Below, piece after piece: positions 8,373 to 17,712 of a stretch of 64,000 bases of DNA. The DNA is from DATELY01 sp035276085 (GTDB taxonomy: Bacteria; Pseudomonadota; Gammaproteobacteria; Steroidobacterales; Steroidobacteraceae). Positions within the stretch are counted from its first letter, which is position 1; each line of letters opens with the position of its first letter. The stretch lies in contig DATELY010000025.1 of assembly GCA_035276085.1 (NCBI GenBank), positions 9,228 to 73,227 of the forward strand. The letters run 5' to 3'. The notes beneath the pieces are model-generated. The model saw only the letters and a list, made by a program, of their open reading frames with translations. It was not told the origin of the DNA and searched no databases. Position numbers and translations under genes: made by a program.

Positions 8373-11300
8373 TCAGTGTTGAGCCTGCTGCGATGCCAAC
8401 ATCGGAGCGGGAAGAACTTCAGGCGCGGGCTCGCCGGTACCCAGTCGCTTGCCGATGACGACGAAGAACATCGGAATCAGAAAGGTCGCGAGGAACGTCG
8501 CGCTCAGCATGCCGCCGATCACACCGGTGCCGATTGCGTTGCGGCTCGCCGAGCCTGCCCCGCTTGCCAGCGCAAGCGGCAACACACCGAGAATGAACGC
8601 CATCGAGGTCATCAGAATCGGACGCAAGCGCAAGTGCGCGGCTTCGATCGCTGCATCGATCAGGCTGCGTCCTTGCAGATGCAGGTTGCGCGCGAACTCC
8701 ACGATCAGAATCGCGTTCTTCGCCGACAGACCGATGGTCGTGAGCAGGCCGACCTGAAAGTACACGTCATTCGACATGCCGACGGTCAGCGCGGCGGTGA
8801 GCGCGCCGAGCACACCGAGCGGCACGACGAGGATGACGGCCAACGGAATGAACCAGCTCTCGTACAGCGCCGCGAGGCTCAGAAACACAACCAGGATCGA
8901 GATGGCATAGAGGAGCGGTGCCTGCGAGCCGGAGAGCCGCTCCTGCAGCGACAGCCCCGTCCACTCATAGCCGACGCCTTGCGGCAGCTGAGCTGCAAGT
9001 CGATCCATTGCGGCCATGGCCTGCCCCGTGCTCCTGCCCGGCGCAGCCTGGCCCTGGATTTCGATGGACGATACGCCGTTGAAGCGCTCGAGCTTCGGCG
9101 AACCGTAGGTCCATCTGCCGGTCGCGAAGGCGGAGATCGGCACCATCGCGCCCTCCGCGTTGCGCACGTAGTGCCACCGCAGATCCTCGGGGACCATGCG
9201 GAACGGCTGGTCTGCCTGCACGTACACTTTCTTGATGCGGCCATCCGTATCGAGGAAGTTGTTGACGTAGCGCGAGCCCCACGCGATGGCGAACGATTGA
9301 TCGATATCGCTCGGCACAACGCCGAGCGCGCTCGCTTTCTCGCGATCCACGTCGATCTTGAATGTCGGGTTGTCCTCCAGGCCATTTGCGCGCACGAGCG
9401 CGATGGACGGGTCATTCCGTGCACTCGCGAGCAACCGGTCGCGCGCGCGCATGAGGGCTTCATGTCCCACGCCGCCACGATCCTCCAACTCCAGATCGAA
9501 GCCCGACGCCGTACCGAGCTCGCGGATCGGCGGCGGATTCATGGGGATGACGATGGCCTCGCTATAGGACGCGAACCGCGATGCGATGCGCTGGATGAGT
9601 GCTTGCACGCCCAGGTCCGCCCCTTTGCGCTCGGACCAGTCTTTCAAGTGCACGAACACCATGCCCTGATTCTGTCCACGCCCTGCGTAGTTGTAGCCTA
9701 CGATCTCGAAAGCCGCGTCCACCATGCGCGACTCTTGCTGCAGCAGGTAGTTGCTCACCTGATCGAGCGCAAGGCCGGTGCGGCCTTGCGTGCTGCCCGG
9801 CGGTCCCTGCACTTGTACGAGCAGGTAACCCTGATCTTCATCGGGCAGGAACGACGTCGGCAGGTGCAGAAACAGCATGGCAACCACACCGAGCGTCGCG
9901 CCATAGATCAGCAGCCAGCGGCCGGCGCGCGCGATGACATGGCGCACGCCGTGCAGATAGCGATCGCGGCCGTTCTCGAAGAGCCGGTTGAACGCAGCGA
10001 AGAAACCTCGTGCCGGCGGCGCGTGGCCTGCGCGCAGGAGCGTTGCGCACAGTGCCGGCGTCAGACTGAGTGCCACGAAGACGGACAGCGCCATCGCTGC
10101 AACGATGGTGAGCGAGAACTGGCGATAGATCGCGCCGACGGATCCCGTGGAGAACGCCATCGGGACGAACACTGCGGAAAGCACCACAGCGACACCGAGC
10201 AGCGCGCCGGTGATCTGACTCATCGCCTTGCCCGTTGCTTCGCGCGGTGACAGTTTCTCGTCCGCGATGAGGCGCTCGACGTTCTCCACGACGACGATGG
10301 CATCGTCGACCAGCAGGCCGATGGCGAGCACCAGCCCGAACATGGAGAGTGTGTTGATCGTGAATCCGGCTGCGGCCATCACGCCGAAGGTGCCGAGCAG
10401 GACCACCGGCACGGCAATCGTCGGCACGAGCGTCGCGCGGATGTTCTGCAGGAACAGATACATCACCAGGAACACGAGCGCGACGCCCTCGAAGAGGGTT
10501 TTCACGACCTCGGCAATCGACACTCGCACGAAAGGCGTCGTGTCGTAGGGATAGACGACACGCAAGCCCGGTGGGAAGTACTTCGACAGCTCAGCGATGC
10601 GTGCCCGCACCGCATCGGCCGTAGCGAGCGCATTGGCACCGGTCGCGAGCTGAATTCCGATTCCCGAGGCTGGCTCGCCGTTGTACTTGCTGTCGACGTT
10701 GAAGTTCTCCGCACCGAGCTCCACGCGCGCTACATCGCGCAGATGCACCTGCGAGCCATCGGGATTCGCCTTGAGCAGGATGCGGCCGAACTCCTCCGGC
10801 GTGCGCAAGAGCGTTGCCTCGGTGATCGAGGCCGTGAGCCGCTGCGAGGCAGGTGCAGGCGTTCCACCCAGTTGTCCGCCCGAGATCTGCACGTTCTGGC
10901 TCTGCAGAGCGGTCGTGACGTCGATGGGTGTGAGCGCGAAGCTGTCGAGCTTGTTCGCGTCCAGCCAGATGCGCATCGCGTACTGCGTGCCGAACACGTT
11001 GATGTTGCCGACGCCATTGAGCCGGCTGACCGGATCCTGCACGTGGGACACGATGTAGTCCGCTATATCGAACCTCGTCATGCTCCGGTCGGAGGAAACG
11101 AACGCCGCCATCAGCAGCAGCGACGTGCTCGATTTGGTGACACGAATACCCGACTGTTGCACTTGGGCGGGCAAGAGCGGCGCGGCGAGCTGCAGTTTGT
11201 TCTGGACCTGCACCTGGGCGATGTCGGGGTCCGTGCCGGGCTCGAAGGTGAGCGTCGTCGTGGACTGGCCGTTGTCATCGCTCGTGGAGGACAGGTAGAG

Positions 11301-11525
11301 CAGATGATCGATGCCGTTCATCTGCTGCTCGATGATCTGGACGACCGTGTTCTCGACCGTCGCCGCCGCCGCTCCGGGATAGGTCGTGGTGATCTGGATC
11401 GACGGCGGCGCGATCTTCGGATACTGCTCGATCGGCAGCCGCACGATCGCGAGCGCACCGGCCAGCATGATCAGGATCGCGATGACGATCGCGAAAATCG
11501 GACGGGCGATGAAGAAGCGAGCCAT
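8373..11525 (-). CDS. RND multidrug efflux permease, HAE1 (AcrB/MexB) family
   Basis: 1050 residues from the ATG at 11525; the open frame to 11597 is an unlikely extension overlapping the adaptor gene. It starts MARFFIARPIFAIVIAILIM, the standard HAE1 first transmembrane helix. It carries the proton-relay Asp pair in LLVDDAIVVVENVER, and the 12-helix/two large periplasmic loop layout is clear. It should export hydrophobic compounds using the proton gradient, in complex with the adaptor (11542-12741) and channel (6881-8362). No local TetR-type repressor is encoded, so regulation is not visible here. Confidence 0.95.
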   Translation of the reverse strand: MARFFIARPIFAIVIAILIMLAGALAIVRLPIEQYPKIAPPSIQITTTYPGAAAATVENTVVQIIEQQMNGIDHLLYLSSTSDDNGQSTTTLTFEPGTDPDIAQVQVQNKLQLAAPLLPAQVQQSGIRVTKSSTSLLLMAAFVSSDRSMTRFDIADYIVSHVQDPVSRLNGVGNINVFGTQYAMRIWLDANKLDSFALTPIDVTTALQSQNVQISGGQLGGTPAPASQRLTASITEATLLRTPEEFGRILLKANPDGSQVHLRDVARVELGAENFNVDSKYNGEPASGIGIQLATGANALATADAVRARIAELSKYFPPGLRVVYPYDTTPFVRVSIAEVVKTLFEGVALVFLVMYLFLQNIRATLVPTIAVPVVLLGTFGVMAAAGFTINTLSMFGLVLAIGLLVDDAIVVVENVERLIADEKLSPREATGKAMSQITGALLGVAVVLSAVFVPMAFSTGSVGAIYRQFSLTIVAAMALSVFVALSLTPALCATLLRAGHAPPARGFFAAFNRLFENGRDRYLHGVRHVIARAGRWLLIYGATLGVVAMLFLHLPTSFLPDEDQGYLLVQVQGPPGSTQGRTGLALDQVSNYLLQQESRMVDAAFEIVGYNYAGRGQNQGMVFVHLKDWSERKGADLGVQALIQRIASRFASYSEAIVIPMNPPPIRELGTASGFDLELEDRGGVGHEALMRARDRLLASARNDPSIALVRANGLEDNPTFKIDVDREKASALGVVPSDIDQSFAIAWGSRYVNNFLDTDGRIKKVYVQADQPFRMVPEDLRWHYVRNAEGAMVPISAFATGRWTYGSPKLERFNGVSSIEIQGQAAPGRSTGQAMAAMDRLAAQLPQGVGYEWTGLSLQERLSGSQAPLLYAISILVVFLSLAALYESWFIPLAVILVVPLGVLGALTAALTVGMSNDVYFQVGLLTTIGLSAKNAILIVEFARNLHLQGRSLIDAAIEAAHLRLRPILMTSMAFILGVLPLALASGAGSASRNAIGTGVIGGMLSATFLATFLIPMFFVVIGKRLGTGEPAPEVLPAPMLASQQAQH

Positions 11526-11541
11526 CGTGTTATCGCTCAAC

Positions 11542-12741
11542 TCAGGTAGGTTGCGCCGGCAGGTTGCGCGCGAGCCGCTGCGTCGATGGCGCGGCAACCG
11601 CGCTCACAGCCATTCCCGGTTGCACTCGCTGCACGCCCGACACGATCACACGGTCGCCATCCTGCAAGCCGCTTTCTACGACCCACTGGTCGCCGAACGT
11701 GCGTGCAGCGTCGATGGTCCGCTGTGAGACCTTGTTGTCCGCGCCCACGACCAGCACCGTTGCCCTGCCGGTGCGATCGTGCGTGACGCCTTGCTGCGGA
11801 ACGAGCATGGCGTGATCGCTCGTGCCCTGATCGATGGCAGCCCGCACGAACATGCCCGGAAGGAGCACGTGATCGGGATTGGGAAACAGGGCGCGCACCG
11901 TCACGGTGCCCGTGCCGCGATCGACACTGATATCGGTGAACTGCAGCGTGCCGGTGCTCGTGTACGTCGTACCGTCTTCCAGGATGAGCCGCACCTTGGC
12001 CTGCTCCGGACCATTGAGCTTGATCCGCCCGCTTGCGACCTGTTGTCGCAGTTGCAGTCCTTCGACGCTCGTCTGATTGAGGTCCACGTAGATCGGATCG
12101 ATCTGTTGCACGCTGGCCATGAGCGTGGCGGCGCCAGCCTGCACGTACGCACCCTGTGTGACGAGCGCTGCGCCGATGCGTCCGCTGATCGGTGAGACGA
12201 CATCCGTGTAGCCGAGGTTGATCCTTGCGGTGCGGACGGCGGCTATGCCAGCGGCGACATCGGCCGCGGCCTGATCTCGTGCTGCGACTGCATTGATGTA
12301 CGTCTGCTTGCTGATGGCGTTGCCGTCCACGAGCACCTTGTCGCGCTCCGCCTGGACGCTGGTCGACTCGAACGTCGCGCGCGCGCGTGCGAGCTGCGCC
12401 TGCGCGCTCTGCAGCGCCGCTCCATACGGCTCGGGATCGATCTGATACAGGCGCTCATCGCCCCGGACATCGCTGCCTTCCTCGAACTCGCGGCGCCGCA
12501 CGATACCGTCGACGCGCGCCCGCACCTCCGCGACGAGATAGGCGGATGTGCGGCCCGGCAGCTCGGTCGTGACCGGCACCGATTGAGGGTGAACGGTGAC
12601 TACGGTGACAGCAGGCGGCGAGGCAGCCGCGGGTTGGGCGCGCGAACTGCATCCACTCATTGCGGCGCCGACCGTGATCAGCACCATCAGCACGAATGCG
12701 TCGCGCGCTTCGAGCACATTCACGTTCGGCTTTGCATCCAT
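11542..12741 (-). CDS. RND efflux periplasmic adaptor lipoprotein (AcrA/MexA family)
   Basis: 399 residues; the ATG is preceded by CGCGAGGTCCC. After a signal peptide the lipobox MSGC places the lipidated Cys at residue 31. Lipoyl (VRARVDGIVRRREFEEGSDV), alpha-hairpin (QSAQAQLARARATFES) and beta-barrel domains follow in the usual order. It bridges the inner-membrane pump and the outer-membrane channel. It is the first gene of the efflux operon, whose promoter should lie in 12742-12870. Confidence 0.94.
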   Translation of the reverse strand: MDAKPNVNVLEARDAFVLMVLITVGAAMSGCSSRAQPAAASPPAVTVVTVHPQSVPVTTELPGRTSAYLVAEVRARVDGIVRRREFEEGSDVRGDERLYQIDPEPYGAALQSAQAQLARARATFESTSVQAERDKVLVDGNAISKQTYINAVAARDQAAADVAAGIAAVRTARINLGYTDVVSPISGRIGAALVTQGAYVQAGAATLMASVQQIDPIYVDLNQTSVEGLQLRQQVASGRIKLNGPEQAKVRLILEDGTTYTSTGTLQFTDISVDRGTGTVTVRALFPNPDHVLLPGMFVRAAIDQGTSDHAMLVPQQGVTHDRTGRATVLVVGADNKVSQRTIDAARTFGDQWVVESGLQDGDRVIVSGVQRVQPGMAVSAVAAPSTQRLARNLPAQPT

Positions 12742-12870
12742 GGGACCTCGCGTTCAACAGGTGTCGCGATGCGCGATGGGATGCAGTCGATCACGTCGCT
12801 CACGCAGCAGCGTTACCTGTCAGCGCGCGCGCATTTCAGACGAAACGCTGACTGCGCGCATCGGGTGAGC

Positions 12871-13455
12871 TCACGGGCATGCAGTCGATGTGCCGATCGC
12901 GTCCACCTTGAAGTTGCATGCCTGGACTGCATCGGCATACAGCCGCGCTGAACTGTCGGGCCGTATGGGCAGCACGATCCTCCACGCCTGGGTTGGGTGC
13001 TGAACAGCCCAATAGAGAGAACCGAGCCCGGCGCGGGACATGCGAACGCTCGAGCGGATATCTGCCGGCTCGCGACTGCCAGTGACCGAAATGGACTGCG
13101 TCTCTTGGGGGTCGACGCGTATCGACACGATGCGTGCATCATGGCGCATCGTCTCGATCACCTCCCCACACCGGTCATCCGGTCCCGGCCCACTGAGATC
13201 CACGACGATCACCGATTCGTTGTCTGGCCGCACCCACTTCAACTGATAGCCGACCTGGTTGCTCAGCAGCGAACTCACGAATCCTGGATCTTCCGGATTA
13301 GGGACATCCGGCGTGAGCTCGATCATCAGGCGCATGGAGCAACGAGGCGATGAGGCCGCAGACGCCGAGGCGCTGCTGAGTGCAGTGAGGCAGACAAGCG
13401 CGATCGCCGTGATCAGCAGTGCAACGGCAGAGGAGAGGCATCGGTATGCTTTCAT
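12871..13455 (-). CDS. Secreted protein of unknown function
   Basis: 194 residues from the ATG at 13455, which has GGAG six bases upstream. A clear signal peptide (residues about 1-34, ending SSASASAASS) is followed by a roughly 160-residue domain with three cysteines (in SPRCSM, DDRCGE and QACNFK) plus a C-terminal TACP. I do not recognise the family. The alternation VIVVDLSGPG and RIVSIRVDPQ suggests a small alpha/beta domain exported to the periplasm. It lies upstream of the efflux adaptor on the same strand with 129 bp between them, so it may or may not be co-transcribed. Confidence 0.7.
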   Translation of the reverse strand: MKAYRCLSSAVALLITAIALVCLTALSSASASAASSPRCSMRLMIELTPDVPNPEDPGFVSSLLSNQVGYQLKWVRPDNESVIVVDLSGPGPDDRCGEVIETMRHDARIVSIRVDPQETQSISVTGSREPADIRSSVRMSRAGLGSLYWAVQHPTQAWRIVLPIRPDSSARLYADAVQACNFKVDAIGTSTACP

Positions 13456-13592
13456 GGCTGTCTCCGCGAACATCGTCGAAAGCAGGATGCGGAGAGCGTG
13501 AAAGATGTGTGTAGCGACGGTATGTCGCTGTCGGACGGCCCTGTTTCAAATGAAAAAAAGAGCGCGCACGTGAGCTTGTCTGGCAAATACAG

Positions 13593-13630
13593 GCGCCCCC
13601 ACCCTCCCCCGCTGCGCAGGGGAGGGGACG
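13593..13630. repeat. GC-rich inverted-repeat element, short copy B (hairpin)
   Basis: A reduced copy holding only the CCCCCACCCTCCCCC arm and the GCTGCGCAGGGGAGGGG return. CCCTCCCC at 13602-13609 pairs with GGGGAGGG at 13619-13626 around a 9-base loop. It sits between two minus-strand genes (13456-13676) and could act as a terminator-like hairpin. Confidence 0.7.
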
Positions 13631-13676
13631 CAACGCAGTTTGCGAACACCAGGAGGGCGACAGCCTCTCGCCATCG

Positions 13677-14387
13677 TCACTTCACGCTGTAGCCGCGCGC
13701 ATCCAGGCATGCCGCTTGAGCACGCATGTAGTCCGCCCGCCTCTGAGCTGCTGCGTCGACCGGCACACCGCCCCCAGATGCCGTCGGATCGTAGCCAGTC
13801 GCCAGCACAGCGGAGCGATGGCATTCGTAACGATCTTGCGCCTGCTGCTCGGTGGACTGCCCGTTCCTCGGGTACACGAAGATCGAATTGCTTTGCGGTG
13901 CCTCGGTAGTGCCACCGTTTTCGATGCCTGTGGGCGGGCTCACGACCTGGTACTGATTCTCGCCGGGAATCCAGGTGTAGTACGTGTCGTCGGCGTAGTA
14001 GTACGGCACGCCACCCCACCACACGGTGGAGTAGAACGGCGGCAGCACCGGTACGAATGCGCCGATGGGCGCTCCGATCACAACCGCGAAGCCGCCATTG
14101 CGGCGATACCACTCACCTCCGTGGTAGAAAAAGTCATTACCGCCATAACGAATCGTGTAGGCACCTCGCGGGATGCCGCGCACGGCGTAGCCGGGAGCGT
14201 GATAGTACTGGTTGTGCGCAAACCGGCTGTCGAAGTGCATGTGCGCCAAGCCACCGTAGACTCGTCCATCCTGATACTCGGCGTGCGCCGCCGAAGAGAC
14301 GGCAAGTGCGGCCGCGACGATGAGCGCCGGCACGACGTACTTCAGCGCCGCAACCCTACGTGTCATCTCGAAGATAAAAGTGTGCAT
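13677..14387 (-). CDS. Secreted DUF6515-like protein with C-terminal Cys-containing domain
   Basis: 236 residues from the ATG at 14387, which follows GAGGTGATTGCG; a GTG at 14396 overlapping the previous stop is the alternative. The signal peptide ends AVSSAAHA. A Tyr/Gly-rich middle (NQYYHAPGYAVRG, FFYHGGEWYRRN, GVPYYYADDTYYTW) is characteristic of DUF6515-type envelope proteins. The last 80 residues (QSTEQQAQDRYECHR ... AACLDARGYSV) match a domain in the neighbouring lipoprotein gene. Function unknown; periplasmic or surface location inferred from the signal peptide. It is translationally linked to the upstream gene. Confidence 0.75.
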   Translation of the reverse strand: MHTFIFEMTRRVAALKYVVPALIVAAALAVSSAAHAEYQDGRVYGGLAHMHFDSRFAHNQYYHAPGYAVRGIPRGAYTIRYGGNDFFYHGGEWYRRNGGFAVVIGAPIGAFVPVLPPFYSTVWWGGVPYYYADDTYYTWIPGENQYQVVSPPTGIENGGTTEAPQSNSIFVYPRNGQSTEQQAQDRYECHRSAVLATGYDPTASGGGVPVDAAAQRRADYMRAQAACLDARGYSVK

Positions 14388-14392
14388 CGCAA

Positions 14393-14941
14393 TCACCTCA
14401 CGCTATAGCCGCGTGCCTCCAGGCAGGCACTCACTGCGCGGCGAAACTCTGCCGCCCTGCGCTCGAGCATCGTTGTCTGTGCCTGACTGAGATCAGCCTG
14501 AGCCTGCAAGCGCGCGAGTTCCTCATCGTGCTCTGCGGAGATTCCGCCGATCGCAGCTCCCGCCAGGCCCCCGAGCAGCGCACCGCGTCCGGCCTCCCAT
14601 GGTCTGGACACGGCAGCGCCCAGAGCTGCTCCGGCGATCGCACCGGCACCCACCTGCGCGCCCGATGGTGGGCCTCCGGCAACGATCTGCATCCGTTGAT
14701 GCGGCGGCACGTTCGGCTCGCTCGGATCGAAGCCCGTCTGCTGCACGGCCCAGGCGCTGCACTCGTACTTGTCACGGCCCTGCTGTTCGGCCGAGAGCGC
14801 GCGACCTGCGGATGGATAGAAGTACACGTTCGTGTCCAGGGTCGGGGGCTCGCTCGCCAGCGGTGCCTCGATGGGTTCCGTTGCGCAACCGCATAGGACG
14901 GAAGTCGTCATCAACAGCATCAGCGGCACGGTGGTGTTCAT
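14393..14941 (-). CDS. Glycine-zipper lipoprotein
   Basis: 182 residues; AGAGGCG lies six bases before the ATG. The lipobox VLCGC marks it as a lipoprotein. The central segment (about 96-130) is a glycine zipper (VGAGAIAGAALGAAVS, GALLGGLAGAAIGG) like those of outer-membrane SlyB/YMGG proteins. It is flanked by two half-domains, SAEQQGRDKYECSAW before and FRRAVSACLEARGYSV after, which occur adjacent to one another in the next gene. Probably an outer-membrane lipoprotein; precise role unknown. Its stop codon abuts the start region of the downstream gene, so the two are likely coupled. Confidence 0.78.
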   Translation of the reverse strand: MNTTVPLMLLMTTSVLCGCATEPIEAPLASEPPTLDTNVYFYPSAGRALSAEQQGRDKYECSAWAVQQTGFDPSEPNVPPHQRMQIVAGGPPSGAQVGAGAIAGAALGAAVSRPWEAGRGALLGGLAGAAIGGISAEHDEELARLQAQADLSQAQTTMLERRAAEFRRAVSACLEARGYSVR

Positions 14942-15140
14942 GGCATCGCCTCTTGCATTCGACAGCGAGCATCCGTCCCATTTGCTTCCTTTCGGTTGCG
15001 CGGCGCGTCGGGCGAGTTACCGATGAAACTCATCTCCGCCATGTCGCTCGACGATCGCGCCCTTGCCCAGCGATAGAGCACGAGGATCAGGTGCTGCGGC
15101 GGCGGCCCCCCCAGCCGCCGCGGCCCAGGACGCACTGGCG

Positions 15141-15157
15141 GCGTCAACCATTGACGC
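15141..15157. terminator. Perfect 7-bp inverted repeat over the UrcA-protein stop codon
   Basis: GCGTCAA-CCA-TTGACGC forms a perfect stem with a 3-base loop and includes the TGA of the UrcA-family gene. A second GC-rich hairpin (GGCGGC/GCCGCC) lies at about 15100-15120. No T-run follows, so a terminator role is only possible. Confidence 0.3.
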
Positions 15158-15554
15158 TGTTCCTCGCGTCCGCGATGGCGGCGTGTATCTGCGGTTTGGC
15201 AGATGCAACCGCGTTGCGCACACACGTGCCGCCGTCCATCTCGAACGGATCAATGGCTGCGCAAGTCTTGCGAGCAGCCTTGGCAACGCTGTCCTTGAGC
15301 TGCGCGACACCGGCGCTCGAGGTGAGCGTCGCGGCATCGGCCGTGACTAGCGCTGTGGCGGTGACCTGCTTGATTGGCATACCGGTCTGATCGTCGCGGC
15401 CGATGTTTTTGCTCGTAGGCGCGGAGATCGTGATCTCATCGGGCCCGCTGCCATGCGCCTGAGCGCTCATGACGGGAAGCGCCGCGATGGCGAGCGCCGT
15501 CGCCAGATTGCTGCGCCACGTGCTGGTACGAATCGAAGTCGTCGCGGTAATCAT
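15144..15554 (-). CDS. UrcA family protein
   Basis: 136 residues with AGGAG seven bases before the ATG. The signal peptide ends MSAQAHG. The conserved family core is present: a segment around KDSVAKAARKTCAAIDPFEM, then GGTCVRNAVASAKPQIHAAIADA, with the two cysteines expected to form a disulfide. UrcA proteins are small exported proteins of unknown function, common in alphaproteobacteria and in Steroidobacter-type gammaproteobacteria. It is flanked by other envelope genes on the same strand. Confidence 0.85.
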   Translation of the reverse strand: MITATTSIRTSTWRSNLATALAIAALPVMSAQAHGSGPDEITISAPTSKNIGRDDQTGMPIKQVTATALVTADAATLTSSAGVAQLKDSVAKAARKTCAAIDPFEMDGGTCVRNAVASAKPQIHAAIADARNSVNG

Positions 15555-15734
15555 TGTCGTCTCCTCTCAGTCGGGGACGGCCCATGTGCCGTCAGCGCCG
15601 ATCCTGTGCGCACGAATGCACCGGTTGATTGCAAAATCGACTCGATCCGTTTCAGCTGTGACTGCAGAGTGGCCGAAAGTGCGCAGGCGCTCCTATCGGC
15701 ACGGAAGACATGACTTCCTGGCTGTGTCGCCAGG

Positions 15735-17327
15735 TCACAAATACTTCTCGAGCGGGAATAGGCCGTAGAAGGTCGAGGCCATACGCCGCCCGACGGATAC
15801 GCCCGGCTCGTGGCCGCTCTCTTGTTCGGTGGCATCCTGCAGCGTGACCCACCGCGTACTGCCGCCATGGAGCTCGACGCGCCAACTGTTCTGTAGCGAT
15901 AAGTTCTCTTCGATCGCCGCAGCCACCTGACTCGCAAGCTCGGGGCTGTCGATCAGGAGCGCGGTTTCCGTGTTCAGGAACGCCGAGCGCAAATTGACGT
16001 TGAAGGAGCCGATGTAGACGTAGCGTCGATCGAACACGGCCGATTTCGAATGCAGGCCGAAGCGCGTGGTGGCCGAGCAATGCCGGGCCACAGCGATCAA
16101 GTGTCTGCACGAGGGTGCATCGGGCCGTAGCTCATGGAGCTCGATGCCTGCGCGGAGCATCTGTTTACGTCGTCGTGCGTAGCCCGAATGATTCGTGGTG
16201 AGGTCATTGGAAGCGAGCGAGTTGGTGAGCGCGCGCACGCGCACACCCGCCTCATGAGATTGCGCGAACAGTCCCAAGGCGCGGCCGCCCAGAATGAAGT
16301 ACGCCGATTCGATCAACACCTCGTCCTTGGCTTGTTGCATGAGATGACCGAGCGCAGTGGCCACTGCCTGTGTCTGCCGGGAGTCCTCCAACGCCTGCGG
16401 CGGCGTATCGCTGACGAGCTGCGCGGACGCCCACACGAGATCCGCAAGCGTCGATTCCCAGTACCTGCGCGCCTCATCGCTGCCATGAGCTGGCCCATAG
16501 CCGAGGTCGGCAAGACGTTGGGTCGCCTCATCGAGCCGAATACGCGCCGACGTCAGTTGCGAGTCGACCAGGCCCTGCTTGCTGATCTGCTGGATCGGCA
16601 CGGCCCATTCACTGTTCCAGAACGTCTCGAAGGCTCGACCGACCTGTGGCACGACAGGACCTGCCGCAAGCACATCGCGATCGCGGAAGTTCAGCTCCCC
16701 GCTCGCATCGAAATACTCATCGCCGATATTGCGCCCGCCGACGATCGTTGCCGCGCCGTCCACGGTGAACGACTTGTTGTGCATCCGTCGGTTGAGCTTC
16801 GTGAAGCTGCGCGCGAACGAGAACAATCGCGCCGTGCCCTTGCGACCCGGTACCGGGTTGTAGAGACGAATCTCGATCTGCGGATGTGCGTCGAGCCACG
16901 CAAGCTGCGCGTCGCGACTCGCAACATTGATGTCATCGAGCAGGATGCGCACGCGCACGCCGCGATCCGCTGCGGCCAGCAGACGACTCGCCAGGTAGCG
17001 ACCGGTGTCGTCGCTGTTCCAGATGTAGTACTGCGCATCGATCGTACGCTCGGCGCTCTCGATCAGTGCCGCTCGCGCCAGGAATGCCTGCTTGCCGGAA
17101 TCGAGAACGAGAAAGCCGGAACGTCCTGGAAAGCCCGCGCCTCGATCCGCAGAACTGCGCACGAGGTACGGCTCGTCTGCCGCGCCGGCGCCATGCGACT
17201 CGATGCCCGCCGCCAAGGCTGTGCCAACGACACACCACGAGATGAGCCAGAGCAGCGACCCGAGGCGGCCCGCGCGGGCACGACGTGAACCGACCGGCCT
17301 CACCTTCACGGTGTCCTCGGGCAGCAT
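15735..17327 (-). CDS. Exported phospholipase D-family protein (cardiolipin-synthase-like, two HKD motifs)
   Basis: 530 residues from the ATG at 17327; the frame extends six codons to a TTG. A basic N-terminus and hydrophobic helix (LLWLISWCVVGTALA) form a signal peptide or anchor. Two PLD motifs are present: HNKSFTVDG followed by GGRNIGDEYF, and HSKSAVFDRRYVYIGSFNVNLRS. These make the two-His catalytic centre of the PLD/cardiolipin synthase superfamily, which transfers phosphatidyl groups or hydrolyses phosphodiesters. Compared with Cls it lacks the two N-terminal transmembrane helices, so a periplasmic phospholipase or ClsC-like role is plausible. It is divergent from bcsA. Confidence 0.88.
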   Translation of the reverse strand: MLPEDTVKVRPVGSRRARAGRLGSLLWLISWCVVGTALAAGIESHGAGAADEPYLVRSSADRGAGFPGRSGFLVLDSGKQAFLARAALIESAERTIDAQYYIWNSDDTGRYLASRLLAAADRGVRVRILLDDINVASRDAQLAWLDAHPQIEIRLYNPVPGRKGTARLFSFARSFTKLNRRMHNKSFTVDGAATIVGGRNIGDEYFDASGELNFRDRDVLAAGPVVPQVGRAFETFWNSEWAVPIQQISKQGLVDSQLTSARIRLDEATQRLADLGYGPAHGSDEARRYWESTLADLVWASAQLVSDTPPQALEDSRQTQAVATALGHLMQQAKDEVLIESAYFILGGRALGLFAQSHEAGVRVRALTNSLASNDLTTNHSGYARRRKQMLRAGIELHELRPDAPSCRHLIAVARHCSATTRFGLHSKSAVFDRRYVYIGSFNVNLRSAFLNTETALLIDSPELASQVAAAIEENLSLQNSWRVELHGGSTRWVTLQDATEQESGHEPGVSVGRRMASTFYGLFPLEKYL

Positions 17328-17712
17328 GAATGGATGCAAGAGCAAGGGTGCTCACATCCAGTGAGCGGATCGGTCAGAGGTCGTGGCCGCTGCCCTGCTC
17401 GCGTTGCTGCGATTGCAGCGCGCGCTGCCGTAGCGGCGCTATCAAGAAAGCGCATCGCGACAGATGAGAATAGTTCTCGTCTCAATGGAGTCGGGAAATG
17501 TTTCAAACTGCCGGGGAAGAAGTCCGCTTTTTCCAACCATGCAAGGGGCAAGGACGCGCGGCATTCACCTGAATCAGACAGTTACCCGCGCCCCGATCAG
17601 ACAACCCCTGAAATTTCGCGATGTGAAGTTAAATCGACAGTGGGGCGCGCAGTCAGGGGATATGTTCATGCCCGCGTCGTCGTAAGCGCTGCCCGCGGGA
17701 TCCGGGAATTCC
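17328..17712. promoter_or_regulatory. Divergent non-coding region upstream of bcsA
   Basis: 385 bp without a credible gene, between the PLD gene (minus) and bcsA (plus). It contains an inverted repeat GAGAA-TAG-TTCTC at 17466-17478 within TGAGAATAGTTCTCGTCTCA, a candidate operator of unknown regulator. AT-richer tracts run around 17605-17640. Short open frames here lack homology and ribosome-binding sites. I find no c-di-GMP riboswitch. Confidence 0.4.

Noticed and set aside
8304..10250. A 648-codon open frame antisense to the RND pump
   Set aside because: It is the complement of conserved pump codons, with no domain and no start signals.
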